64,000 nucleotides of DNA from contig SIJG01000067.1 in the NCBI GenBank assembly GCA_023374025.1, positions 312,124 through 376,123 on the forward strand, read 5' to 3'. This document shows, piece by piece, positions 24,436 to 34,910 of the stretch (its first letter is position 1; each line of letters begins with the position of its first letter). A model generated the notes under the pieces. The model saw only the letters and a list, made by a program, of their open reading frames with translations, was not told the origin of the DNA and searched no databases. Made by a program: the position numbers and the translations under genes. Source of the DNA: Heterodera schachtii (Eukaryota > Nematoda > Chromadorea > Rhabditida > Heteroderidae).

Positions 24436-25550
24436 TCATTCGGCAAGGCATAAGAAATAAAAGCTAAAAATCTGCTACTGAAAAACACATCAAAGAGAAA
24501 AATAATAAAATATTTTTAGTACTTTTGATTATGAAAGAACACTGATGGATATGTTTTAAAATTAATAAGATTTTTATATCTACATATGCATAAAAATAAA
24601 ATATTTATCTTAAAAAATGTAGAGTAAATAATAATGAATAAATTTACTTGATTTTGATTTGAATAAAATTAATAAAGATCTAACGCATAAAAAAAGAAAA
24701 AATAGCTGTTTAAATTTTTAAAAATATTTAAAGAAAGTATCGTAATTAACAAATAGAAATGTATTGGATTAATTATAATTGAAAATATTTTAAATAATAA
24801 TTCATTTTCGTTGAAAAACAGAAAAAGTTATCGCGAATTTTTTACTCAATAATTTATATAATATTTTATAAAGTAAGTTATCTATTTTAAGAAACTATGA
24901 ACGGTAAGAATGTACACAAGAATTGTTTCGACTTGGCACAAGAAATATGTTGAAAAATTTTTGCATAATATAAATTTAGTAAATTAATATGAAGTGATAA
25001 TTGACGGAAAAGGAAATTCGTTCGTTAAACACAAGATAATTAATTTCAAATTTGATCATTTCAACATTAAATTCAATATAAAAAATATTTTAATAAAATG
25101 GTGCAAAAACAAATAAAAAAAGAATGTAAATAATTTTATTTATTGAGTTTAGGTTATAATAATTTATGTTTGCAGAAATTAAATATGTATTTTAATTTAT
25201 AAAAGATTAAAACTTTAATTAAAAATAAAATAATTTAAAAGGTCAAAATTGTATTAAGCATGTGCTGCTAGGTTGTATCATTTTATATGAGTAAATTATA
25301 AATATCAAACATTTTAGTCTAACAAATTGAAAAAAGCTAGATAAATATTAAATATACAATTTTTAAATTTCTTCTATAATATGTTGAAACTTCGATTTTA
25401 ATTTTTTCATAACATCATCTTAATATAAATATAACTGATATTCAACCAAAATTATGCTCTATAAAAATCTAAATTTTAATTCAAAATCGGATTATAATAA
25501 GCGAATATATTAAATCTCGTGTGAGCAATGTGAATTTTATGAGAAAGGTC
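24436..25550. other. AT-rich desert
   Basis: No gene recognised; left flank of the rearranged LTR-element island. Confidence 0.65.
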
Positions 25551-26284
25551 TTCACTGGGCAATTGATTTTAAATTTTAAAATAAATTGTATAAAATTATA
25601 AATTCATTATTTTTTTTCAAAATACTAGGACAACCTACCAAACAATTTGCCAGCATTTGCAAGAATAAACATGAATCGGTTCTGTAATTTTGATGTTTTC
25701 TAACCTGAACGATACTAATTAAATAAAAAAATAGGAACTAATTTATTAAAGGATATTTGATTTATTTTAAAATAAATAAAAACAATAATACATGGGAAAT
25801 CAAAATTAATTAAACAGCATAGCAAATATTTTTGAAATAAGAAAAAATAATAAATAAAATTGAAAAATTTGTAAAAGAAAATAAAACTAAAATTTCGATA
25901 GATGTAACTTAAAGATATGTTAATTTACATATTTATCACACTGTCAGCATGACCAGGATACAGTTGATCTAGCAGAAGACGATGACGGGATCACTTTGGA
26001 AAAATGAAATAAACATATAAAAACTTTTTCTTAAAAGGAATAAAAAAATAATAAAATTCGTTTGAATTAATGTGCAATATTTATAAACGGAATATCATCG
26101 TATAAGAAATTTATGGAAAACAATTTATGAACAATAAATAAATGACGAAATTAAAGGGATCATAAAAACGATTTAGAGGCATTTGCAGGATTAAACAATA
26201 TAAAATGGGCTCTATAATTGAATGCTTAATAAATAAAAATTTATTATAAAATGTGCAAAAATTAAATCATATTAATTAAATATA
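25551..26284. repeat. Block X, copy 1 (734 bp AT-rich, duplicated)
   Basis: Begins TTCACTGGGCAATTG and ends AATTAAATATAA. It recurs at 29559-30293 with only a handful of differences (for example CCAGCATTT/CCAGGCATTT, ATGGAAAACA/ATGGAAGACA). Its last 116 bases recur at 31397-31512. It has no coding capacity and looks like host flanking DNA caught up in the rearrangement. Confidence 0.85.
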
Positions 26285-26730
26285 AAGTTTGACAAGAAAG
26301 TGTCATGCGGTCTCGTGTAGTGAAGAAATGTTTGACCATTTACTCCAAAATTCGGTCGTCCATCATTTTCCCCGATTGCGTTTCGCAAACCTTCGGCGTT
26401 TTGTCCATTTCCGGTGTTTCCGTTGGCCGGTGGCTGGCTGCGTTCAATGCTGACCACCAACAAGCGTCTGCGCAGTTCTTCTTCGGTCATAATTGGTTCT
26501 AAAAGAGAATTGTCATCCTCATTTTCTCCATTAAAGCCCGAGAGTTCAGTGGGTGAGATTGGCGAGTTTTCAATTTGCTGATTTTGGAGAAAACTCTCTC
26601 CAGCATTTTGGCGTTGCGGAGCATTCTGCTGATTTCCACCGACATTAATTTGATGTCCATTTCTGTCAACGGCAATCTCCAAATTCAACGCTCGTTGCCG
26701 TGTCAAAATCGGACTGCGTGTGATGACCAT
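26285..26730 (-). pseudogene. gag N-terminal fragment, copy 1 (LTR retrotransposon)
   Basis: The frame opens at an ATG (26730) and encodes about 149 residues rich in N, Q, E and G with no structured domain. It is nearly identical to the copy at 30739-30294; visible amino-acid differences include S/T and R, Q/H changes. After TFLSN it runs into block X and stops. It is a gag head cut off by the rearrangement. Its leader and a partial LTR follow to the right, in correct order for a minus-strand element. Confidence 0.7.
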
Positions 26731-26990
26731 CCAGCGAAGTCAAATGTAAAAATTCGGCGAGAAGACGGAGAAAAACTAAGCACCGACCCGGTGTCAATAG
26801 TTTATACGGCGATGTAGACAGAAAAAAGGTTCGGCCCGAACTCAAATTTTCTGATAAACAATAAATTTTTGTCGGTGCACTGGAGTTTTTATCGCTTTTT
26901 TAACTTTCCGATCCGGAATAGTCAATTTCCACTTCACAACTTAAATATCGTCCGGTCCGGACTGATACATAAAGCACTCGTCAAATTAAA
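26731..26990 (-). other. LTR-element leader (untranslated), copy 1, truncated
   Basis: Nearly identical to 30740-31000. It then jumps directly to LTR sequence at 26991, because the part equivalent to 31001-31290 (end of LTR, primer-binding site, start of leader) is missing. The junction lies at short A-rich microhomology (AAATTAAAA / AAATTGGAAAA). Confidence 0.75.
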
Positions 26991-27106
26991 AAATGAATGA
27001 TGAAAAACAAAACAAAGAAAATAATTTAAATGAGAAGAAACGCGAAAAATACATTATGCCAAATTAATTAACACTAATGAGTCATTATAATTAAAATTCT
27101 ACAACA
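26991..27106 (-). repeat. Partial LTR (serves as 3' LTR of the SGNH-bearing element)
   Basis: On the minus strand starts TGTTGTAGAATTTTAATT at 27106 and matches the first 116 bases of the full LTR at 31396-31090. The remaining about 190 bases are deleted. The purine tract GAGGGA precedes it directly. Confidence 0.75.
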
Positions 27107-27114
27107 TCCCTCAA
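27107..27114 (-). other. Candidate polypurine tract
   Basis: TTGAGGGA directly abuts the LTR start TGTTGTAG on the minus strand, the position where plus-strand synthesis is primed in LTR retrotransposons. It is short for such a tract. Confidence 0.45.
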
Positions 27115-28580
27115 CAATCAGAAAAGGCGTCCCTGCCTTTGAAGTCAGGAACCGAAAGGCGGGGTCCAACAGGTGTCTCAGCGGCGATTGGGACGGAACT
27201 CCCGACGGCGTTCGTTACCGTACTGTCCCTGGCGATTAGTCTCATAAGGACGGTAACGGATGGCGGCCGATCGATCAGCCGAACGATTAGGAACAATTCT
27301 ACGAGGATCGGCCGATCTCTCGAAGAATGCCCTAATTCCAGCTGTTCCAATCGGTGATCGGCCTGATCTCCCGATGGAATGATGACCGCCGAATGCATCG
27401 TGCGAATGTGCATTTCGTTATCGCCTGGGAATGGGGTCTGAGTCATTATCCAAGCCTTAAGTGCCCGACAGCCCGCATTTTTCAATTTTCCGTCTTCTTC
27501 CACCATGTGCGTGTTAAAATGATCGCCAAATCGAAAAATTTCCAATGCCGAGCGGCCACTCGGTGTCGTGCAGATCGGCAGAATCTGAGGGGGATCATTT
27601 ATGAGCCCCTGCATTTGTGCCACCAGCGTTTCGAATTCCAGCTGTTTTTTGTGAATGTAGGGCGGGCAGCTCCACAGCACTTGAACCGGGAAACGTTTGC
27701 ACAATTCGGCCAAAAGTTTGCATTGTTCAATGATGGACTCCGGAGTTTCGCCTGCAGCTAAAGAATCTCTCCCCACAAGCACAACCATGACCTTCACTCG
27801 ACTGGAGATCACAACAGGTTTAAAAGTCCTGATCACATCAGCAACTGGGCCCTCGCATGGTCCGATGTGAAGCGATCGGTCGAAGAAGGCCTGGAGATGG
27901 CGTGCAGACGAATCCCCCACAAAAACACGCTCGTGGGACACAAATGACTCGGTTTTGTGGATGATTTTGGCACGGACACGTTCCAAAACCCATGCGCTCT
28001 GATCGAAGACCTCTTTCCACCCTTCCTGATCAGCCCCGGCCAACAATTCTTAACCAATTGGTGGTGCCATCGCCAGCGGTTTGTAGCCCGTTGCGCTTAA
28101 AGCGGCACGTGCAACGAAGCACATTTCGAAGCATTTTTCGAGCGCTTTGAGTTGGTCATTTTCCTGTGGGAATTTCCCGGTGCCAACATAATCCCCTCGC
28201 TTCTCTGAATAAGTGGCCATTTCCATTTGTGGTCCACTTTTAATGATCATTTCGACGAATGTTCGGGCGGCGGTGTTTGAAGTGACAGTGCCGGAGCGAA
28301 GCAGAAAAACGGACAAAAGAGCTTGAAGCGGCGACTCGACGATCATAGCGCCTGGGCCGGACTGTCCAAGAACGGGGTCCAATTCGCCCAATTTCAGAGC
28401 CGTGCAGAGTTCGTGCTCGGCATCCTTTTGGCTGCAAACCGAAGTCCAACAAATCCCGGCGTCCACTTGCGTTTGTCCTGAAAAATTCGCCTTTCTTTCC
28501 TTTTTTACCTTCAATTTAAGGTTTAGGCGGTCAAGCCCGGATAAGCGCTCTTTACTAGGCGAGAAATTCTTCCAGCCAAC
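27111..28580 (-). pseudogene. SGNH/GDSL-hydrolase-like ORF in place of pol, interrupted
   Basis: One frame runs from about 28580 to 27111, broken by a single TAA at 28050-28052. The two halves are 154+ and 311 codons and share the frame exactly. Both listed starts are TTG, so the ORF more likely continues from upstream by splicing or frameshift; GAATTTTTCAG near 28470 could be an acceptor. The second half has VFVGDSSARHL (GDS at residues 44-46 from 28046), MVVLVGRDSL (92-95) and GDHFNTH (174-180). Order and spacing match SGNH blocks I, III and V as in esterase domains of some LINE ORF1 proteins, but the block III Asn of GxND is replaced. The first half is unrecognised. An alternative frame ending at 27178 gives an R-rich tail. 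The ORF lies between gag and the PPT, with no protease, reverse transcriptase or integrase. Confidence 0.55.
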
Positions 28581-29558
28581 TCATCAATGCTCTCATTTTG
28601 TCTTCTCCGAACGCCCAACATAAGGTCATCAAAAGCATTGAGTTGCTTTGAGTCGGTTTCTTCCAACTGCTGAATCATATCTCTGCGAATATGTTCATAT
28701 CGGTAGGGCTGCGTTTACTTTGCTGCCTCAAAAGCTCTTTCTGCTTTGTTGAAAACTTTGCTTTCTAACGCCGAAATTCGTTTCGCGTTTGGCCATCCGT
28801 CGGTGTATGCATCAAATTTTTTGAAAAAACGGCGCACGGAATCCGTACCCTCATTTCCATTTAGGTCTGGGATTCTTTCCAAAATCATATTGAATTCGAG
28901 ATTGCTTGGCGCAACACTCGGTTGGGGATAGGTAGGGAAATGTCTAGGATCTTGATTCGTTTCCGGAATTTGGAAGGCCTGGCGAGTAAATTTTTGTTGA
29001 TTTTGAGCCAAATTTGGTTGCTCGACCAGCACTTGTTGCTGTTGGTTTTGGGGGTAAACCAAAGTCATTTTTCCGTCAGGGCCTTGCCAAAGCTGAGCAT
29101 GCATTGGAATGTTTTGGATAAGTCTACTTCCTGCTTGAATTTGTTGCGCGTTTGATGGCGCGGCGATAGGGTTAGCAGCGGCGTACTGAATGTCGCCATG
29201 AGACTGTACGTTTGGCGGAGCATTAACGCCATTATTTGGTAAATACTGAACGTCAATGTTGCGTTGCGCGTTAACCGACATTTGGTTAATGCGGTGTGCA
29301 TTCAGTGGGATGGGATGAAAAATTTGTTGCTGCATGTTTAAAGGTGGGGTTGGTGCTCTGTTGTTGTGGTCAACAACAAAAGGGAATGGTCCTATTTGCT
29401 GTTGAAATTCAACATTTCGGGTTGGGGTTGAAGTGCGCGGTGCGTGGACAAAATTTTGAGGAAAATTTCCTATCCCATTATTCATTAAGTTTGACAAGAA
29501 AGTGTCATGCGGTCTCCTGTAGTGAAGAAATGTTTGACCATTTACTCCAAAATTCGGT
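28525..29558 (-). pseudogene. gag central and C-terminal part, broken
   Basis: The 282-codon frame 29563-28715 starts inside a repeated gag segment (PNFGVNGQTFLHYRRP). It is Q/N/P-rich for about 200 residues and then enters a retrotransposon-gag-like domain (SVRRFFKKFDAY, ALESKVFNKAERAFEAAK). A TAA at 28715-28717 interrupts it, after which the same frame resumes (PYRYEHIRRDMIQQLEE ... ESIDELAGRISRLV ... AYPGL) and stops near 28525. These are hallmarks of Ty3/gypsy-type or related capsid proteins: an amphipathic capsid core ending in a Y-P-x-L-like motif. No CCHC zinc knuckle is visible. Confidence 0.65.
29487..29558. repeat. 72-bp direct repeat flanking block X copy 2 (left)
   Basis: Matches 30294-30365. 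The gag sequence present once in an uninterrupted element appears on both sides of the inserted block X. Confidence 0.9.
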
Positions 29559-30293
29559 TTCACTGGGCAATTGATTTTAAATTTTAAAATAAATTGTATA
29601 AAATTATAAATTCATTATTTTTTTTCAAAATACTAGGACAACCTACCAAACAATTTGCCAGGCATTTGCAAGAATAAACATGAATCGGTTCTGTAATTTT
29701 GATGTTTTCTAACCTGAACGATACTAATTAAATAAAAAAATAGGAACTAATTTATTAAAGGATATTTGATTTACTTTAAAATAAATAAAAACAATAATAC
29801 ATGGGAAATCAAAATTAATTAAACAGCATAGCAAATATTTTTGAAATAAGAAAAAATAATAAATAAAATTGAAAAATTTGTAAAAGAAAATAAAACTAAA
29901 ATTTCGATAGATGTAACTTAAAGATATGTTAATTTACATATTTATCACACTGTCAGCATGACCAGGATACAGTTGATCTAGCAGAAGACGATGACGGGAT
30001 CACTTTGGAAAAATGAAATAAACATATAAAAACTTTTTCTTAAAAGGAATAAAAAAATAATAAAATTCGTTTGAATTAATGTGCAATATTTATAAACGGA
30101 ATATCATCGTATAAGAAATTTATGGAAGACAATTTATGAACAATAAATAAATGACGAAATTAAAGGGATCATAAAAACGATTTAGAGGCATTTGCAGGAT
30201 TAAACAATATAAAATGGGCTCTATAATTGAATGCCTAATAAATAAAAATTTATTATAAAATGTGCAAAAATTAAATCATATTAATTAAATATA
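29559..30293. repeat. Block X, copy 2, inserted within gag
   Basis: A 735-bp near-identical copy of 25551-26284. It splits gag between the 72-bp repeats and introduces stops, so gag is not readable through it. Confidence 0.85.
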
Positions 30294-30365
30294 AAGTTTG
30301 ACAAGAAAGTGTCATGCGGTCTCCTGTAGTGAAGAAATGTTTGACCATTTACTCCAAAATTCGGT
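30294..30365. repeat. 72-bp direct repeat flanking block X copy 2 (right)
   Basis: Partner of 29487-29558. Confidence 0.9.
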
Positions 30366-30739
30366 CGTCCATCATTTTCCCCGATTGCGTTTCGCAAACC
30401 TTCGGCGTTTTGTCCATTTCCGGTGTTTCCGTTGGCCGGTGGGTGGCTGCGTTCAATGCTGACCACCAACAAGCGTCTGCGCAATTCTTCTTCGGTCATA
30501 ATTGGTTCTAAAAGAGAATTGTCATCCTCATTTTCTCCATTAAAGCCCGAGAGTTCAGTGGGTGAGATTGGCGAGTTTTCAATTTGCTGATTTTGGAGAA
30601 AACTCTCTCCAGCATTTTGGCGTTGCGGAGCGTTCTGCTGATTTCCACCGACATTAATTTGATGTCCATTTCTGTCAACGGCAATCTCCAAATTCAACGC
30701 TCGTTGCCGTGTCAAAATCGGACTGCGTGTGATGACCAT
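30294..30739 (-). pseudogene. gag N-terminal part, copy 2
   Basis: Starts at an ATG at 30739 and encodes the same N/Q/E/G-rich leader region of gag as copy 1. Residues near its end (FGVNGQTFLHYRRPHDTFLSN) are repeated at the start of the 29558-28525 part, so this copy and that part belong to one element broken by block X. Upstream are leader, primer-binding site and a full LTR in correct order. Confidence 0.75.
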
Positions 30740-31066
30740 CCAGCGAAGTCAAATGTAAAAATTCGGCGAGAAGACGGAGAAAAACTAAGCACCGACCCGG
30801 TGTCAATAGTTTATACGGCGATGTAGACAGAAAAAAGGTTCGGCCCGAACTCAAATTTTCTGATAAACAATAAATTTTTGTCGGTGCACTGGAGTTTTTG
30901 TCGCTTTTTTAACTTTACGATCCGGAATAGTCAATTTCCACTTCACAACTTAAATATCGTCCGGTCCGGACTGATACATAAAGCACTCGTCAAATTAAAA
31001 CTCGTCCGAAAATTTTTTTTTTCCGATCTCACCCTCAAACTCTTTTAAAAATCGCCGCTTTGGTAC
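30740..31066 (-). other. LTR-element leader, copy 2 (complete)
   Basis: Untranslated segment between the primer-binding site and the gag ATG. It contains GGTCCGGACCGGAC-like inverted GC motifs (30958-30972) that could form a packaging or dimerisation hairpin (inference). Confidence 0.6.
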
Positions 31067-31086
31067 CTGTTTCCTCGGGAGCGCCA
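31067..31086 (-). other. Primer-binding site
   Basis: Minus-strand TGGCGCTCCCGAGGAAACAG lies a few bases inside the LTR end. It begins with TGG, complementary to a tRNA CCA tail, as expected of an LTR-retrotransposon primer site. The tRNA species cannot be named without a search. Confidence 0.65.
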
Positions 31087-31089
31087 AAT

Positions 31090-31396
31090 TGTACTTTTTC
31101 TTTGACTTAAGGCAGGGACGCAATTTGACCAAACACAGAATAGGCAATTGTCAAAACCAAACACTTTAATTCCAAAAGACAAATACCGATGAGAAACAAT
31201 TTAACGAATATCAATTTTAAAGTCAGAAGAAATTGGACGGCACAAAACAAGAAAAATTACTAGAATGAGAATAAATTGGAAAATGAATGATGAAAAACAA
31301 AACAAAGAAAATAATTTAAATGAGAAGAAACGCGAAAAATACATTATGCCAAATTAATTAACACTAATGAGTCATTATAATTAAAATTCTACAACA
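31090..31396 (-). repeat. Full-length LTR (307 bp)
   Basis: On the minus strand it starts TGTTGTAGAATTT (31396) and ends AAAAGTACA (31090), with TGT...ACA inverted ends. It is followed inward by the primer-binding site. Its first 116 bases match the partial LTR at 27106-26991. AT-rich, no coding capacity. Confidence 0.75.
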
Positions 31397-31512
31397 ATTT
31401 AGAGGCATTTGCAGGATTAAACAATATAAAATGGGCTCTATAATTGAATGCTTAATAAATAAAAATTTATTATAAAATGTGCAAAAATTAAATCATATTA
31501 ATTAAATATAAA
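31397..31512. repeat. Block X tail, copy 3 (116 bp)
   Basis: Matches 26171-26286 and the equivalent part of copy 2. It abuts the outer end of the full LTR and then passes into unrelated AT-rich DNA (CAAAGTTATTTT), so it is probably the original host flank of the insertion. Confidence 0.85.
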
Positions 31513-34394
31513 CAAAGTTATTTTAAAATAATTATAATCAATAATATGGATTTAAGAAATGTCATGAATTTGAAAATATAGACATAAACATATAAGAAGA
31601 ACAAACAACCTATGGTAAAGAACAGAATAGGAACAATTTATTTAGTAGAGAAGAAATTTTAATCATAAATTCAAAGTTTTTATGATTTTAAAATCAAAAC
31701 AATTAAATATTGCAAAATTTATAAACAAAATTATACAAAGAATATTTGAATTAAACATAAAAAAATCAGATAATTTCTCGGTTTATAAAAGAAAGTAGAA
31801 TAGAAAGTACATTTATTCATATTATATAATATTTAAAAAATGAAAGGAAAAAATAATTATTTAAAATAAAATCTTTAAATAAAATAATTGATTTTTTGAA
31901 AAAATAAATAACAAAAGTAAAGCTTTAAAATCTGAAAAGCAATGGTTTGAAAAAATTAAATAATTTATATAATTTTAACATATCCAAATGAAAGAAAGGC
32001 TTGTCTCATTGCTAGAGAAAAGTTATGGCCAATAATATTTATTAACATATAAAAATTAATTTTGGTGTCCTCTTGGTCGACTTGAATAAAAAACTTTAAA
32101 AGAGGAAATCAGACTTTTTGCGTTTTAATTACGTATTTTTCAAAAATTTAATCAAAAGACGATAAATGTCAGTGCGAGCACATACGCAAATCATACATTG
32201 AACTGGATGCGAAACGAGAATGATGTAATATATTGATTCTTGGCAGTCCTTTACAAGCTTGATAGTGCCAAATTAAAGAGAAAGTTAAATTAAGGTAAAA
32301 ACTCAAAAATGAATAACAATAAAAGCATTCTAAATAGATATACAAATACAATCTATCGAATGAGTTCATTAAATTAATTTAAGTTAATGTATAACCTTTA
32401 TTTTCAAAAAAGCTAGAGATTACACGATTATACATGGTGAAAAGTACAGATTTTGTTTTTAATGACGGACGATTCAAAAATAAATCCCAATTCAATTTTT
32501 TATGTTTATCGAAAGTTACGTCGATTTGTCAGCATTTGAGAAATCCGTTTGAGATTTTATACCACTTTCTGTTTTGCTTTTTATTTTATTTTTGTTAATA
32601 AACAAAAAATTGAAATTTATTAAAAAAAATTGATATTAAAAATTAGACAATTATTTCTAAAATAATAAATAATATAAATAATAGGAAAAGCCCACTAATA
32701 AACAAATAAAAAAGAAATATGGAATTATAATTTTTTATTAAAAAAATACAAAACACATTCTCAGAAAATTTTTAAAATTATAATTAAAAAATAAAGCAAC
32801 TTATATTCTTTTAAGAATAATGTAGAGTTACGCACATATTTTAATAATCTCGTCACCAATGAAACGTCGGAATTTTCTCATTTCTTAACAAGAAATAATA
32901 ATAATTATTTATTCCAAACAAACTATAAAAGTTAAGGTTAATAATTAATATTAAAAGCCATATTTTTACAGGAAAGAAATAATTATCAGGTTATTTTATA
33001 CTTATTAAATATCATTACTATTTTGTATTTGCAATTAACATATGAAAGCTAAGTTTTAATGATTGTAATGCATTTCATATTTTAAGAATAGAGAAATAAT
33101 GAAATCTTTAATGCTTTTGAAAAAATGGAAATATTAAAAGATCTTAATATGAAAATAACTAAAATAAACTGAAATAAAAGATCACAATGAACAACTAATA
33201 AAATTTAAAAAGCAATTTAAATTGCTGTACAATTCAACTTTAAAAAACATATAAATTAAGTTTAATAAGTTTTTCTTATTTCACAACCGAAAATGGCTCA
33301 TTTGGGCTCATCCAATCGTGTGGGCCTTCGTTTGAAGGAAATGAAGCAGAATCAGCTATGAATAAATTCATCATATATCAATTAAATTGATAAAGATGAA
33401 TAAAATTTGAAAAGAAATAAAGAAAATTAATTATAATTAAATATTAATTTAAACGAAACCATTTGATACTCTTTCAATTGCCCGTAATCAGGTTATATCA
33501 GGTTAAAACACTCAAGTGACTTTTTGCTTCAATTTTGCCAACTGAAAATCGAACAAAACCAAAGTGAAATGAGGAAAAGTAAAGAATCCCTCTTAACAAC
33601 TAAGTTCTAATGAGTGAGCTCAAATATTAAAAGCTAAAGATTAAAAAACTATAAAATAGTTAATACTGTAAGTTGCCATAAAATGAATTTAATTAACAAA
33701 TTATAAAAAATTGCTTAATTAATCACACGGTAATAATAAGAAAGATTATATGCCGTATTTGAATAACATCTTTTGAATTACATAAAAAGAATTCAATTAA
33801 AATAATCTGCATAGCTTTCCAAAGCCAAAAAATTAACATATAAATTGAAATTATTTATGTTTTTAAATTTATTAAAGGAAGTCTTGGACGTAGACGCAAA
33901 AGAAATTTCTCCGAACAAGGATGTTTAATAGATCAAGCAAGTTCCACCTAATGGAGAGATCGTTGCAATTAAAAAACAGAATAGAAATAAAATTTTACGA
34001 TTGCTTCTCTGAGCATGAGTTTTTGTTAAAGCAAATCATAATTTTTTTTAATTAAACTACTAATTCAAAATATAAGAAAAATTCAAATGTTAATTGAAAG
34101 AAAATATTAAATTAAGATAAAATAAATTTGTTTAAAATTTTTTAGAAAATAAATTTTTTATAAAAAATCATAAATGAAGAATAATTTAATTAACAAAATA
34201 TGAAACAAAGCCTACAAAGTATTATTTGTTGTTTTTTTGTATAGCCATTCAAAGTTAATATGAAATAAAATTAGAAATCAAATAATTGATTCTTTAAATA
34301 AATATGAACTAATAAAAGAAATAAAAAGTACATTCTCGTGTAACTTTTCCAATATTGGAAATTACAAAATTCTTTATTCTGCAGTAAATATTAA
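31513..34394. other. AT-rich desert
   Basis: No gene recognised. A small moderate-GC patch at 33290-33350 (GGCTCATTTGGGCTCATCC) has no readable protein. Confidence 0.65.
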
Positions 34395-34610
34395 AGACCG
34401 GCGCGGGACGGGATCCCGCGTGGGATTTTGCGGGATCCCAGTCCTCAATCCCGAATTTTTTGGAAAATGCGTGATTTGCGGGATTGCGGGATTTGCGGGA
34501 TTAGTCCCGCGGGATCCCGTCCCGCAAAGAATTTTGAATTCCAATCCCGCAGCGGGATCCGCAAATTTGACTTTTTGTGCGGGATTCTGCGGGATTTCAT
34601 TGATTTTTTG
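34395..34610. repeat. GCGGGATCCCG low-complexity island
   Basis: GCGGGAT and its reverse complement ATCCCGC recur about a dozen times, many fused as the palindrome GCGGGATCCCG(C). The rest is degraded AT-rich spacer. Frames crossing it on both strands (63-114 codons) read GFCGIP/DPVPQ-type repeats and are not genes. Confidence 0.8.
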
Positions 34611-34910
34611 AAAATTTTAAAGGACAGAATGCCAGAGTTTTTGAATAAATTTAGAATAAATTCAGTCAAATTAACTCCATTTTTCATATTAAAATTCATC
34701 CATAATTTGCAAAAAATTTCTTTTTCAAAATGTCAGGTATTTTTTCTTTTTTGGAAATTTTTTGAAATTTAATTGAAATTTTTCAAAATTTTCAAAATAA
34801 AATTTTTCTTCATCTCTCTTTTTGAGATATAAGCATCAGAGTGCCTAAATTAACATGTAAATAAAATTTGGTGCGTTGCAGATCACTTACTGAGAAAATA
34901 TTTATGAAAT
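34611..34910. other. AT-rich spacer
   Basis: No gene recognised. Confidence 0.6.

Noticed and set aside
18434..24488. Frames of 60-107 codons in the AT-rich desert (also 926-1147, 13279-13467, 32169-32369, 39667-39867, 49140-50151, 56267-56533, 58647-58859, 61916-62101)
   Set aside because: Composition is I/F/L/N/Y/K noise expected from AT-rich DNA, with no domains, splice signals or codon bias.
27139..28623. Plus-strand frames over the LTR element (27139-27357, 27354-27761, 28402-28623 and similar)
   Set aside because: Shadows of the minus-strand gag and SGNH-like frames, which carry the recognisable motifs in order with LTR, PBS and PPT.
34428..34772. 114-codon plus and 84-codon minus frames
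   Set aside because: They cross the GCGGGATCCC low-complexity island and are otherwise AT noise.
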